Source of the DNA: Clostridiales bacterium
GTDB lineage: Bacteria; Bacillota; Clostridia; Christensenellales; Borkfalkiaceae
Assembly: GCA_015069485.1 (NCBI GenBank)
Contig: SVIM01000016.1
Coordinates: forward strand, 1 to 40,197
DNA length: 40,197 bases
Direction of reading: 5' to 3'
In this document: piece by piece, positions 1-9,748 of the stretch
Layout: each line of letters opens with the position of its first letter
Numbering within the stretch: position 1 is the first letter of the stretch
Made by a program: the position numbers and the translations under genes
The notes under the pieces: model-generated
The model's input: only the letters and a program-made list of their open reading frames with translations
Database searches by the model: none
Told to the model about the DNA's origin: nothing

Positions 1-3000
1 TTGTTGATGCTGTTGTATGAGCCTAAGCCGTCAGCTCTAATAGTTACGGTGTATCTACCAACTGCGCTGTCGCTACCGATGGAGATACCAGGGATACCGG
101 AAAGGGTACCATCTGCGGCAACCTTTACGCCGGTGGGAAGACCGCTAGCAGAAATTACGTAGCCTTCGGGAAGACAAGCTTCGATTTCTTCACGGGTTTC
201 TTCGGTTAAGATGTTAAGACCAGCTTCAACTTCTTCATATGCTACTAATTCAGTAACGTCTGATTTAGCAGTAATGTCAACTAAGCCGTTCATCATTGCG
301 TTGGTGTTAACAACGGTGTAGAAGCATCTTTGAGCGAAGGTACGGATCCAGTACCACTGTCCGGGAGATGCTAAGGTTGCTTGGTTTGCATTTGCTTCTG
401 CTTGGGTAGCTGCAACGTAAACCATATTTTCTTCTGCGTTCCAAACGCCTTCAAGCTTAATACCAGCGGTTCTGTTGTTGTTGGTGTTAAGAGGGATGGA
501 GTTACCACGAACCATTGCCCAACCGGTGTAACCGGAGTCGTTCGCGTAAGATTCTGCCCAGTAGTCGGTAACGCTCATGCCGTCGAAGCCCCATTCGTTT
601 TCATAGAGCTGTCTGGTAGTAGCATAGCCTAAGGAGGTAGCTAAACCGATACGTGAGAAAGCGTTCATGTAACCGTTACATCCGCCTTCGGTTACGCAAA
701 GCTCGAAGGACTTAGCGTAAATTTCACGGAGAGCCTGTTCGGTTGCGAAGGTTGCAAGACCGCAACGTGCGGTTTCTTGGTCGTTCATAAATGCGTGTTT
801 AGCGTAAACGTGGCAGCCCTTTTCAACAGCGCCCTTAATTACTTGGGCAACCATCTTACCAGCGTGAACGCCGTCTTGTGAATAGTATTCGAAGTTACGT
901 CCGCCGAAAGGTGAACGGTGGAAGTTTAAGGAAGGTCCGTACCAGCCGCTGGAACCTACGTACATAGATTCAAGACCAACAGCGATACCGTGTTCGTATG
1001 CGAGTTCTTTGTTCCAGGTGGAAGAAATAACTACTGCAACGGGCCATGCCATACCTTCGAAGTCGCAGCCGAGCTGTGCAGGGCCGTCGTTATCGTCGAT
1101 CCAAGGCTTGTTTACGGAATCAACTGCGCCGTTACCATAGCCTGCGGTAGAAACGAAGGTGATGAGTTCTTGTAAGGTTAACTGGTTCATGAAGTCAACC
1201 CACTTTTCATCGTCAAGAGAAAGTCCTCTCATTTCCCAAAGAGTGATTTCATAGTTGCCGTCTGCGTCAAGAGTACCTGCGCCTTGAGTCCAATCTTCAG
1301 GGATGTCAGCTTCGGTTTTGGTCCAAAGGTTAACGTAATCGGTTTCTACTTCAGCGGTTAACGCGTTGTCGTGGTCTTCGTAAGCGTAGCCACGGCGGTA
1401 GCCTTCACCAAAGGTAAACGCTGCGTCAGTGAAGTCGTTATCGTCGGTAGCAAGCCAAGCGAGGGAAAGCACGTCAATAACGTCGCCATCTTCGTCAACT
1501 AATGCTTCACGGGTGAGGTAGTGGTCTTCGCCACTTACGGTCCAAGCGTGTGCGTGGGTGTTGAATTCTGCCCAAGCGCCTTCAGTTTGAGAGTAGATGT
1601 TGTTGGGGGTATCTTCGTCGTCGTCACCGTCGATTTGAGAAGCTTCGCTGCAGGTTAAAGTTTCTTCGTCGAGAACGTTGTGAGAGTCAGATCTGATAGA
1701 GAAGATGTAGTCGCCTTCTTCGAATTCCCAACCGCAGAAGTCGTTGTTATTTCTATCGTCATAGTCGAAGGAAGATAAATCGTAAACGGATGCGGTTAAG
1801 GTGATGGTTTCGGATTCGCCGGGTTCAAGGATATCGGTTTTGCCGAATTCAACGAGGTCAACTGCGGATTTTTCAATTTCGCCAGCGGTGTAGGGCTTGG
1901 TTACGTAAAGTTCAACTACGTCCTTACCTGCAACGTCGCCGGTATTGGTTACTTCAACGGTAACGGTTACGGAACCGTCTGCGCTGTTAAGATCGCCTTC
2001 AATTTCGGTGATTTCCTGAGAGAAAGTGGTGTAGGAAAGGCCGTAACCGAAAGGATATACAACGTTTTGTTGATACCAAGCTTCGCCAGCTGCGCCTAAT
2101 TCAGCAGCAACGGTTTCGTAGTATCTGTAACCAACGTAAATGCCTTCAGCGTAGTCAACTGCGGTGATAGCGCCGGTAGCAGAAGCACCCTGTAAAGGAT
2201 AAGCTACGCTTCTTCCTGAGGATTCTTCGCCAAGTGCTATATCGGTTTGAGTATAAGTACCGAAGTTGTAGAAGGTGGGATCTTGAGTGAAGTCTGCCAT
2301 ATAGAAGTCGGTAGTTTTACCGGAGGGGTTAACTTCACCGTTTAAGATCTTGCCAAGAGCGAAGGTACCGTTAAAGCCGGGCTGGCCAAACCATACCATA
2401 CCGCCGATAGCGTCGTCGTTTTCAATAACGCCTAATTCCATAGCGGAGGGGCTGTTGATAACAACAACGATTTTATCGAAGTGTGCTTTTGCGTATGCCA
2501 ACATTTCTTTTTCGGCATCGTCAAGTTCAAAATAGTGTTCGTTAGGATCGGTGTGACCAGCAACGTTGTTGGTGGGGTTATCTGCGCCTTCTGAACCGGA
2601 ACGGCCAATAACTACAACTGCTGCGTCGCCGTATTCTGCGAAGCTGTCTTCAACAGATGCAAGAGAGCTATCTTCTTTAGCAACGTAGTAGTTTCCTGCA
2701 AATTCTACTGCGCCTGCTGCAGAAGCGTCTTCAGTTAAGGTCATGTAGGTGCCGCCTTCACGATTGTTCGCGCCGAAGGAACCGGGAAGTGAGGGCATTT
2801 GGATGCTGTTTACGGTTCTGTAAACGTTCATAACGTCGGGGTTAACGTTAAAGCCAGCTGCGGTTAAAGCGTCGGTTACCTGAACGGTAGATGCGGGGAT
2901 AAGGTCGTTAGCTTCGGATTCGGGTCTGGACTGTGCACCGGAACCACCACCACCAGCAACGATAGAGTCCGCTGCAGTACCTAATACGGTAATGTTTTCA

Positions 3001-3248
3001 ACGTCTTCGAGGGGAAGAGTATCGTTTTCGTTCTTTAACATAACGAAGCCTTCACCTGCGATTTCAACTGCTAATTCTGCCGCATAGTTGATATAGTCTT
3101 GCCAGCTATCGTATTCGGTAGAATAGAGTTTGTTGGGATCAAGATTGTCTGCAATGTTTGCAAATGCAGGGGTAGCGCCAACGATAGAAGCACTCATAGC
3201 AAGTGCAACGAAAGCGGAAACGCCACGTTTGATCATTTTTCTTTTCAT
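1..3248 (-). CDS. Secreted glycoside hydrolase family 3 enzyme (beta-glucosidase-like), domain-permuted, 3' end cut by window edge
   Basis: Probably an exo-acting glycosidase that releases sugars from plant or host glycans outside the cell. About 1,082 residues are visible and no stop is reached at the left edge. The ATG at 3248 follows TAAGGAGTAT, a strong ribosome site, and a signal peptide ends near ATPAFA (residues 25-30). Domain order is permuted: the GH3 C-terminal sandwich (VMLKNENDTLPL, about residue 70) comes first, then a fibronectin-III-like part, then the TIM barrel (NDGPAQL, CHVYAKHAFMNDQE, FDGMSVTDYW). Asp895 in VTDYW is the expected nucleophile. After the barrel, near the edge, an Ig-like putative domain (ISASGLPTGVKVAADGTLSG) begins. 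Permuted GH3 enzymes are known in gut Clostridia. Family is certain; substrate is not. Confidence 0.93.
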   Translation of the reverse strand, partial: MKRKMIKRGVSAFVALAMSASIVGATPAFANIADNLDPNKLYSTEYDSWQDYINYAAELAVEIAGEGFVMLKNENDTLPLEDVENITVLGTAADSIVAGGGGSGAQSRPESEANDLIPASTVQVTDALTAAGFNVNPDVMNVYRTVNSIQMPSLPGSFGANNREGGTYMTLTEDASAAGAVEFAGNYYVAKEDSSLASVEDSFAEYGDAAVVVIGRSGSEGADNPTNNVAGHTDPNEHYFELDDAEKEMLAYAKAHFDKIVVVINSPSAMELGVIENDDAIGGMVWFGQPGFNGTFALGKILNGEVNPSGKTTDFYMADFTQDPTFYNFGTYTQTDIALGEESSGRSVAYPLQGASATGAITAVDYAEGIYVGYRYYETVAAELGAAGEAWYQQNVVYPFGYGLSYTTFSQEITEIEGDLNSADGSVTVTVEVTNTGDVAGKDVVELYVTKPYTAGEIEKSAVDLVEFGKTDILEPGESETITLTASVYDLSSFDYDDRNNNDFCGWEFEEGDYIFSIRSDSHNVLDEETLTCSEASQIDGDDDEDTPNNIYSQTEGAWAEFNTHAHAWTVSGEDHYLTREALVDEDGDVIDVLSLAWLATDDNDFTDAAFTFGEGYRRGYAYEDHDNALTAEVETDYVNLWTKTEADIPEDWTQGAGTLDADGNYEITLWEMRGLSLDDEKWVDFMNQLTLQELITFVSTAGYGNGAVDSVNKPWIDDNDGPAQLGCDFEGMAWPVAVVISSTWNKELAYEHGIAVGLESMYVGSSGWYGPSLNFHRSPFGGRNFEYYSQDGVHAGKMVAQVIKGAVEKGCHVYAKHAFMNDQETARCGLATFATEQALREIYAKSFELCVTEGGCNGYMNAFSRIGLATSLGYATTRQLYENEWGFDGMSVTDYWAESYANDSGYTGWAMVRGNSIPLNTNNNRTAGIKLEGVWNAEENMVYVAATQAEANANQATLASPGQWYWIRTFAQRCFYTVVNTNAMMNGLVDITAKSDVTELVAYEEVEAGLNILTEETREEIEACLPEGYVISASGLPTGVKVAADGTLSGIPGISIGSDSAVGRYTVTIRADGLGSYNSIN

Positions 3249-3423
3249 AAATACTCCTTAATAAAATTTGTTTTAGAGCTTTTACGCCCATCATAATTGC
3301 CGAAAATTTCGGCTTCCCTTAAAATATGCCGTCACCTTTACGGAGACGGTGGACGCAATATACGCGCACGCGGTGCGAAATACCCCTATTTCAGCCTTAC
3401 GCGAGAGCATAGACTACGAGCCT

Positions 3424-3452
3424 ATTTTAAATGCTGCCATATACTATCACAA
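3424..3452 (-). promoter_or_regulatory. Candidate sigma-A promoter for the GH3 gene
   Basis: On the minus strand, TTGTGA (3452-3447), a 17-bp spacer and TAAAAT (3429-3424). This would leave a leader of about 170 bases containing a near-palindrome GCCGAAAATTTCGGC (3300-3314) and a second short stem (CCGTC...GACGG, about 3330-3350), which could influence expression. Based on matches to consensus only. Confidence 0.35.
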
Positions 3453-3629
3453 AATGATAACAACGATACGTTTTTGTCCTGAATTGACAAAAATTTATCG
3501 TGAATTGCAAGCAAGTTGCTATTTGGGGCAATTTTTCGCTATTTTTTTAAAATTTTTCCCTTCCCTCGCGCCAAACATATTATATATATTTATAAAATAT
3601 AAGGCGCAAAAATTATAGCTTAAACGACG

Positions 3630-3668
3630 GGCGGCGGCGAAGATTCTTTCGAACGCTTCGCCGCCGCC
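3630..3668 (-). terminator. GC-rich stem-loop downstream of the LytTR gene
   Basis: Perfect 13-bp arms (GGCGGCGGCGAAG at 3630-3642 and its complement at 3656-3668) with a 13-base loop. It lies about 80 bases past the end of the leftward regulator gene and before the GH3 promoter, so it probably ends that transcript, although no clean T-tract follows. The rest of 3453-3745 shows no gene. Confidence 0.45.
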
Positions 3669-3745
3669 ACTATTGCTTTTATAGGCTTTTTACCGTTATT
3701 TATAACGTTAATTTTATGTTATTTTATATGGACTGCATGCCGTAT

Positions 3746-4465
3746 TTACACCGTTTGCAAGCCACATTTTAAAATAAATTCGTTAAATTCTTGCAAAAAT
3801 TCCTTGCGCTTACTTCTTGAAAGCAACAATTCGTCGCCGTTAACGACAACCGTTTTTGCCGAAATTTTTTCTACGTAAGCAAGATTTATTAAAAAGGATT
3901 TATATATTCGGGTAAAATTTTCGTCTAACAGCAATTTTTCTATTTCGCCTAAATTTCCCCTGCAAACCACGTCCTCTCCCCTTAAATGATAAACGAGATG
4001 GTGGCCCGTTACCTCGACGTAGCAAACGTCCTTTACCAAAAAGCAACGTAAATCGCCGTTTACGGTTACGCTTATTTTTTTTGATTGCGCTTGCTTTATT
4101 CGCTTTATTACGGCGTTAAATTTTTTAAAGAACTGGTTTTTTTCTATCGGCTTTAAAATATATTCAAGGGCGTTTATCTCGTAGCCGTGAACTGCGCCCC
4201 TTTCGTTGCGAGTTATAAACGCTATTGCCACGCCACTATCTATTTTGCGAAGCTTTTTTGCAAGACTTATTCCGTCCACGTGGGGCAAATCCACCTCGAA
4301 TAAAACAAGGTCGAATTTAGGCACGTAATCGCTTACAAAATCTAAGCTTTCGCTAAAAATTTTTACGTTTACCCCTTCGTTGCGCTCTTCAAAAATTTGC
4401 TCTATTGCATTTTTAGTTAAAAGCGCTTCTTCAGTAAAGCAATCTACTATTGCAATATTTAACAA
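3746..4465 (-). CDS. LytTR-family response regulator with Glu at the phosphoacceptor site
   Basis: DNA-binding transcription regulator: receiver domain (about residues 1-115) followed by a LytTR domain (about 125-235; VCYVEVTGHHLVYH, FTRIYKSFLINLAYV). TTG at 4465 is preferred as start because GGGGG lies 5 bases upstream and translation then begins LNIAIVD, as receivers usually do; a TTG four codons upstream (4477) is the alternative. In receivers the phosphoacceptor is the Asp of LLDI.MP; here the matching motif is LFEVDLPHVDG, so Glu57 (Glu61 from the longer start) replaces it, and the usual acidic pair is reduced (VDCF). The conserved Thr (FITRN) and Lys (LKPI) remain. No histidine kinase is adjacent. 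It may be constitutively active or phosphorylation-independent. Confidence 0.88.
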   Translation of the reverse strand: MLNIAIVDCFTEEALLTKNAIEQIFEERNEGVNVKIFSESLDFVSDYVPKFDLVLFEVDLPHVDGISLAKKLRKIDSGVAIAFITRNERGAVHGYEINALEYILKPIEKNQFFKKFNAVIKRIKQAQSKKISVTVNGDLRCFLVKDVCYVEVTGHHLVYHLRGEDVVCRGNLGEIEKLLLDENFTRIYKSFLINLAYVEKISAKTVVVNGDELLLSRSKRKEFLQEFNEFILKCGLQTV

Positions 4466-4597
4466 ATTAACCCCCAAAAAACCTTTTTTGTTATGTTATT
4501 TTACGCTACCAACTTTTTACCGTTTACGTCAAAAAAACTACCTTTTACGAAAAACGTTTCAGTTTGCGCTAAAATTTTGCTGTTTCACGACACGTTT

Positions 4598-4626
4598 ATT
4601 CTATCAAAGTATACTTTTGTTGTCAA
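4598..4626 (-). promoter_or_regulatory. Sigma-A promoter of the LytTR gene
   Basis: Minus strand TTGACA (4626-4621), 17-bp spacer, TAGAAT (4603-4598). Near-consensus. It leaves a leader of roughly 120 bases before the TTG start. Confidence 0.7.
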
Positions 4627-4745
4627 ACGTTTAAGGTTAAATTTTGTTGTTTTTTATAATTTGTGTTAAAAAGGCAAAATAATTTAAACTTTATTGTATT
4701 TTGCACTTTTTTGCTACACGGCTTCGGCGCTGTAAAAATAAAATT

Positions 4746-4777
4746 TAAGTGGCGCACAAAGCCCTTTGCGCCACTTA
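4746..4777 (-). terminator. Intrinsic terminator of the galactose operon
   Basis: Stem TAAGTGGCGCA...TGCGCCACTTA with a 2-base bulge, followed on the minus strand by AAATTTTATTTTTAC. It sits about 75 bases after galM. The sequence GCCACTTAAAAAAT is repeated just to the right (about 4771 and 4805), a short direct repeat in the same gap. Nothing else is seen in 4627-4853. Confidence 0.75.
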
Positions 4778-4853
4778 AAAAATATAATAGCTTTAATGTA
4801 TTGCCACTTAAAAAATGCAATAGTTGGGGTATATTACCGCGTCAATTTGATTT

Positions 4854-5882
4854 TTAGGGGTTAAAGGTTCTAAATTCGTAGCGAATAAACAGTTTTTTAT
4901 TTTCGCCCCCTTTAATTATGGGAGAGAGGAAATTTTCGCAGTTTATTGCGTTGGGGAAGTACTGTGGCTCTAAACAAAAGCCGTGCCTTGCGCTATATTC
5001 GCCCGATTTGCCTTTGCCCTTTAAATAGTTGCCTGAATAAAACTGAAGCCCGGGCAAATTTGAATATACTAAAAGGCTTATGCCCGACACTTCGCCGATA
5101 GCCGTTGCGACGTGGCGAGCCTGCCCGTTATAACCGCTTATTACATAGTTGCAGTCGTAGCCCGAAGAGTAGCTTAATTGCTCGTCGTTAGCGCATATAT
5201 CCGCGCCAATTTTTTTAAAATTGCTAAAATCAAAGGGCGTGCCCTTCGTGCAAGCGACCTCGCCCGTGCATATGTGTTGGGCGTTGGTGGGGGTATAGCT
5301 TTGCGCCTTAATTTGCAAAAGAGTACCTAATATATCGCCACAGCCTTCGCCGTTTAGGTTAAAATAGGCGTGGTTTGTGGGCGCCCACAAAGTATCGCCG
5401 TCGGCGGTGGCGGAATATCTGATATCCAAAGCGTTGCCCACGATTTCGTACTCTACCATCATAAGTAAATTTGCAGGGAAGCCTTGCTCGTTTGCAGGGC
5501 TTAAAAGGCTTAGCTTTAAAACCTCGCCACAAATTTCCGCTTGCCATAAGCGGTGGGAAAAGCCGATATATCCGCCGTGATGCGTATTGCATTTTTCGTT
5601 TGCGGGCAGGCAATATTTTTTACCGTTTAAGATAAAGCTTGCTCCGCCGATTCTGTTGGCAACCCTGCCTACGGTAGCGCCGCAATAAGCACCGCTTTTA
5701 GCGTAATCGCAAAGCCTGGGATAGCCCAAGCACACATCTACCTCACCCTTCGGCGTTTTTACGAGAATTGAGTAAACGGTTGCGCCAAAGTCGCAAATTT
5801 GCACGGTAAGCCCGTTTTTCGTTAAGGTGTAAAGATGGGCGCGCACGCCGTTATAATCGTCGAAAAAGCTTTTAGTAATCAT
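4854..5882 (-). CDS. galM: Aldose 1-epimerase (mutarotase)
   Basis: Interconverts the alpha and beta anomers of galactose and glucose in the cytoplasm, feeding galactokinase after lactose hydrolysis. At 342 residues it is normal length. Family motifs are all present: GRVANRI (72-78), NTHHGG (99-104), TNHAYFNL with catalytic His171, YDCNYVI, LPGLQFYSGNYL, and FCLEPQYFPNA with catalytic base Glu305. It is the last gene of the leftward operon beta-galactosidase, galK, galM and is followed by an intrinsic terminator. Together with galK it marks the operon as one for lactose or galactosides. Confidence 0.96.
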   Translation of the reverse strand: MITKSFFDDYNGVRAHLYTLTKNGLTVQICDFGATVYSILVKTPKGEVDVCLGYPRLCDYAKSGAYCGATVGRVANRIGGASFILNGKKYCLPANEKCNTHHGGYIGFSHRLWQAEICGEVLKLSLLSPANEQGFPANLLMMVEYEIVGNALDIRYSATADGDTLWAPTNHAYFNLNGEGCGDILGTLLQIKAQSYTPTNAQHICTGEVACTKGTPFDFSNFKKIGADICANDEQLSYSSGYDCNYVISGYNGQARHVATAIGEVSGISLLVYSNLPGLQFYSGNYLKGKGKSGEYSARHGFCLEPQYFPNAINCENFLSPIIKGGENKKLFIRYEFRTFNP

Positions 5883-5984
5883 AAATTTTTGCCTTTCTCC
5901 CCTTTTATTTTTTATTGTTAAAGGGCTATTGCCCCCTATATATGCTTTAAGTATTGCCTTTGCGCCTTATTTGCAGGCGCTTTG

Positions 5985-7112
5985 CTATGCCAGATTGCTT
6001 ACCGTAAGCCCGTCGGCAATTTCCGTTAAATAGCACTTTGCTTCGTAGCCGATTTTTTTATTATATTGCTTTAACACGAAGTCGGTAAAATCGCTAACCG
6101 CCTCCGTTTTTACTATCGAGACGGTACATCCGCCAAAGCCACCGCCAGTCAACCTCGAGCCCAAGCACGCAGGGTGACCTTGCGCCGTGTAGGCAAGAGC
6201 GTCGGGCTCGCGCCCCGTAACCTCGTAAAGCCTTGAAAGGGATGCGTGCGATTGATTTAAAAGCTCGCCGAGCGTTGCCATATCCCCAGCCTTCATTGCC
6301 GTTTGAGCAAGGTTAACCCTTTTGCACTCTTCAACGACGTGCAAAACGCGGTTTTGTACCTTGGGCGATAAAAGGTGGCTGTATTTATTAAAATCGCTAC
6401 TGCTTAATTCTGCAAGGCAACTGATTTTGGCTTTATCCTTTAACACGGAAAGGGCGTAATCCGTTTCTGCCCTACGCTCGTTATATTTGCTTTGAATAAG
6501 GCTGTGCGGTTTGTTGCAATCGATAATAACTAGGGAATATTCGCCGGTGTTTAAGGGTACGAACTCGCAGTTAAGCGTTTTGCAATCGAGTAGCATTGCG
6601 TTATTTTTTTTACCGCAGGCGGAAGCAAATTGGTCCATAATGCCACAGTTTACGCCGGCGTATTCGCGCTCTGCTCTCTGCGCTAAAAGGGCAATTTCCA
6701 CCTTGTCTATCTCTTCCCCGGCAATTTTTGCAAGGGCGGCTATGGTAGATACCTCGATTGCGGCAGAGGAGGAAAGTCCGCTACCAAAGGGTACGGTACA
6801 ATTTTGCACCATATCGCACCCCAAAATTTTTTTGCCCGCCCTTTTGGCAATTAGGACGCACCCTGCAATATAGTTTGCGTACGGTTCGTTTTTATACTTT
6901 TCTAAATTTTCGATATCGATGGAAATTTTATGGGGAAGCGTAGTCCAGCTAATATTAATTTTGTCCGTGCCGTTTGGACGAACGAAAACCTCGTTGCGCA
7001 ACGAAAGCGCAGCGGGAAAAACCTTTCCGCCACAGTAGTCGATATGCTCGCCTATAATATTCACTCTGCCCGCCGCAGATATTTTGTATAAGTAGTCCTT
7101 TTCGTTTATCAT
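5985..7112 (-). CDS. galK: Galactokinase
   Basis: Phosphorylates alpha-D-galactose with ATP to galactose 1-phosphate, first committed step of the Leloir pathway. At 375 residues it is typical of GHMP kinases. Visible motifs: galactokinase signature GRVNIIGEHIDYCGG (15-29), ATP-binding loop PFGSGLSSSAA (108-118), catalytic base region CGIMDQFAS with Asp160, and the C-terminal GHMP motif LTGGGFGGC. The signature has Ile where Thr is commoner (EHxDY) and Cys for Asn. The ATG at 7112 has a weak AAGG site. It lies between the GH2 gene and galM. The uridylyltransferase and epimerase genes galT and galE are not in this window. Confidence 0.97.
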   Translation of the reverse strand: MINEKDYLYKISAAGRVNIIGEHIDYCGGKVFPAALSLRNEVFVRPNGTDKINISWTTLPHKISIDIENLEKYKNEPYANYIAGCVLIAKRAGKKILGCDMVQNCTVPFGSGLSSSAAIEVSTIAALAKIAGEEIDKVEIALLAQRAEREYAGVNCGIMDQFASACGKKNNAMLLDCKTLNCEFVPLNTGEYSLVIIDCNKPHSLIQSKYNERRAETDYALSVLKDKAKISCLAELSSSDFNKYSHLLSPKVQNRVLHVVEECKRVNLAQTAMKAGDMATLGELLNQSHASLSRLYEVTGREPDALAYTAQGHPACLGSRLTGGGFGGCTVSIVKTEAVSDFTDFVLKQYNKKIGYEAKCYLTEIADGLTVSNLA

Positions 7113-7265
7113 AAAAGCCTTAAAAATTTTTTGCTCAATTTTACTTGAAATGTGAATTGATACGGCAATATGCCCTAACTAACCCACTTTTTAAGCGTTT
7201 TTTGCGCCTTTTTTAAAAAAATTCGTAAAAATGCAAATTGACGGCACAGTATGGCGCGTTTACCG

Positions 7266-9620
7266 CTACTCTACCCCTATTTCGCACTCGCCGTGCAAAT
7301 TTTTAGCCGTTGCAATAATTTTAACGGTTTTGCCCGTCGCCTTAACTACTGCAAGCGCCCTGCCGTAGTAGGTATTAGTGTAATCGTTTATAAAGCCTTC
7401 GGCGTTATAAGGGCAAGCGTGCCCCAAGCCTAAAAGCGTTCCGCCCTCTACCTTTATATTTATTTTTCCCTTTTCCAAGGGCTTAACTACGCCGTCGGTA
7501 TCGGTAAAGGCAAGGTTTATAAAGCACGCTTCGCCTTGCTTAACCTTTAATTTTTCGGGAAGAACGGATAAAACCGTTTGCTCCCCTGCGGTTTTAAGCG
7601 TCGTTTTGCAAAGCTCGTTTCCCCCTTCGTCCAAGCTTACGGCGCAAATTTCCCCGTCGTAATATTTGGTTTTAAAGGTAAAACGGCAATTATTTTTAGC
7701 GCGCTTTTTTCTGCCCACGCTTTTGCCGTTTATAAAAAGCTCGACGAAGGGCGAGCGAGCGTAAACCTCTACCCTTGCAGGGCTTCCGTTAAGTCCGTTC
7801 CACGACCAAGAGGGAATTGCGTTAGAAAATTTCCAGGCGGAAGGCGAGTGACGCTCGTTGGTGTGCGATACGGGCACTACTGCAATTTGCGGTGCTTTTT
7901 CAAGCTCGAACGCAACCTTGGTGTAAAGCGCTTCTCCCAAGGGAGTGCCGATTAAGTCCACCCTTCCGCTTCCTGCCGAAAGCCAGCCTACCCCTTTATT
8001 AAAATCGGGCGCGTACTCCCTATATTCCCAGCTACCTATTCCAACCTCGCCCAGATAATCCATACCCGACCAAACGAAATCGCCTATAAGCGCAGGGTGC
8101 GATTTTGCAAGCTCCCAAAACCTGTACGCGTCCGAGCAAAAGGTTTCGCTGCCTAATATTATGCGGTCTTTATATTTTTTTAAGTCTTTTTTATAGCGGA
8201 GTATGCCGTAATTATAGCCCGCCGCGTCCATTTCTGCAAAGCATTTATAGGTTAACGCGTCGCAGGGGTAAAGCGTTGCCATACGCTTCATAAAGCCTGC
8301 GCCGGTTAAGCCTGCAAGCTCGTTAAAAAATTCGCTACCCACCTTTGCGTTGGGATTTTTATTTGCCTTGTTATCACTATAAACGCCAAAGCCCATAGCG
8401 TACAGCCAGTTAAAAAATAGGTTTACGCCTGCGGTTATCGGGCGCTCTGCATCAATTTCACGGCAAACGGCCTTCATATCCTTAAAAAGCTCTACGCCCT
8501 TTTTTTGTCCCGTTTCGGCAACCTCGTTGCCAAGCGAATACATTACGACGCAAGGGTGATTAAAATCCTTTTCCACCATATCGCGCAAATCCTGCTTATA
8601 CCAGTCCGTAACGCACTCGGCGTAGTCGTGCTTGGTTTTATGCACGAACCAAGCGTCGGCGTATTCGTCCACCACCATAACGCCCAGCTCGTCGCACGCG
8701 TCAAGCAGCGCCTTCGAGCAAGGATTATGCGCAGAGCGAATAGCGTTATAGCCGTTTTCCTTTAAAATTTTAATTTTTCTTTTTTCCGCTTCAGCAAGGC
8801 AACGCGCGCCTAAAACGCCGTTGTCGTGGTGAATACAAGCGCCCCTTAAAATTACCCTTTCGCCGTTAAGTAAAAAGCCGTTTTGGGGGGATAAGGATAT
8901 CGTTCTTATTCCAAACGAATTTTGACTTACATCATCAAAAAAAGTAGTAGTTAAGGCATATATGGCGGGGTTTTGGGGCGACCAAAGCTTTGCGTCGCTA
9001 ATTTCTACGGTAAATTTAGCCCTACCGTTTTGCGTTTGCGCCCTTTTAATTACGTTGGTATTTTGGTCGTTAATTTCAATTTTAACCTCGCCGTCTTGGC
9101 TTGCTTCCACGCTTATTTCCACGACGGCAGGGTGAATTTTTAGCGTTCTTACTTTAACGCCGTTCATTTTTATATGAGCCTTTTCGGCAACCCACAAATA
9201 TACGGGGCGGTATATGCCTGCGCCGGAATACCATCTGCTATTCGGCTGGTCGGCGTTTTTTGCAAAAACGGTAATTTCGTTTTCTTCCCCAAAGCGCAAA
9301 AAGGCGTTGGCTTCAACGAAAAAATTAGTGTAGCCGTAGGGGCGATAATGCGCTTTGACGCCGTTAATATATATTTCGGCGTTGCGATAAACGCCTTCAA
9401 ATTCAAAGGTTAAAACCTTGTTTTTATATTCTTCGGGGATGAAAAAGGTTTTTGCGTACTCGTAATCAAAGCACTCGTACCAGCCTAAATTTACGCCGCT
9501 TTGCGCCCCTGCCACCCTGCCTTCGTAAATTTGCGCGTCGTGTGGCAAAAAGCAATTTTTATATTCCTTTTCCCCTACCCTTTTATATTTCCAGTTTTCG
9601 TTAAAATCGATTTTTTGCAT
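7266..9620 (-). CDS. Glycoside hydrolase family 2 beta-galactosidase
   Basis: Hydrolyses terminal beta-galactosides such as lactose. 784 residues, no signal peptide, so cytoplasmic; a lactose importer must be encoded elsewhere. Order: jelly-roll sugar-binding domain (about 1-145), Ig-like domain (about 150-240), TIM barrel (about 245-560), then C-terminal beta domains like those of short GH2 galactosidases. Key features: RGACIHHDNG, YNAIRSAHNP, acid/base Glu366 in YSLGNEV and nucleophile Glu492 in LGSETF. It is the first gene of the operon with galK and galM. The context favours galactosidase over glucuronidase, but GH2 substrate cannot be proven by sequence alone. Confidence 0.92.
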   Translation of the reverse strand: MQKIDFNENWKYKRVGEKEYKNCFLPHDAQIYEGRVAGAQSGVNLGWYECFDYEYAKTFFIPEEYKNKVLTFEFEGVYRNAEIYINGVKAHYRPYGYTNFFVEANAFLRFGEENEITVFAKNADQPNSRWYSGAGIYRPVYLWVAEKAHIKMNGVKVRTLKIHPAVVEISVEASQDGEVKIEINDQNTNVIKRAQTQNGRAKFTVEISDAKLWSPQNPAIYALTTTFFDDVSQNSFGIRTISLSPQNGFLLNGERVILRGACIHHDNGVLGARCLAEAEKRKIKILKENGYNAIRSAHNPCSKALLDACDELGVMVVDEYADAWFVHKTKHDYAECVTDWYKQDLRDMVEKDFNHPCVVMYSLGNEVAETGQKKGVELFKDMKAVCREIDAERPITAGVNLFFNWLYAMGFGVYSDNKANKNPNAKVGSEFFNELAGLTGAGFMKRMATLYPCDALTYKCFAEMDAAGYNYGILRYKKDLKKYKDRIILGSETFCSDAYRFWELAKSHPALIGDFVWSGMDYLGEVGIGSWEYREYAPDFNKGVGWLSAGSGRVDLIGTPLGEALYTKVAFELEKAPQIAVVPVSHTNERHSPSAWKFSNAIPSWSWNGLNGSPARVEVYARSPFVELFINGKSVGRKKRAKNNCRFTFKTKYYDGEICAVSLDEGGNELCKTTLKTAGEQTVLSVLPEKLKVKQGEACFINLAFTDTDGVVKPLEKGKINIKVEGGTLLGLGHACPYNAEGFINDYTNTYYGRALAVVKATGKTVKIIATAKNLHGECEIGVE

Positions 9621-9748
9621 AAGCCGTTAAGTAGGCAACCAAATGCCCGAATTTTTGCGCGCGCGGACGCTTGTTTAATTGCAAATTTAGTTTAAAATTA
9701 AGCCTAAAAATTTAATTGCACCCCTAATATGCCCCGAATAACAGGGGT

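Noticed and set aside
3297-3618. Overlapping short plus-strand frames between the GH3 and LytTR genes
   Set aside because: No ribosome sites, no domain similarity and the GH3 promoter overlaps them.
4581-4596. Possible parS near the LytTR promoter (TGTTTCACGACACG)
   Set aside because: Only the left half matches; the right half lacks GTGAAACA.
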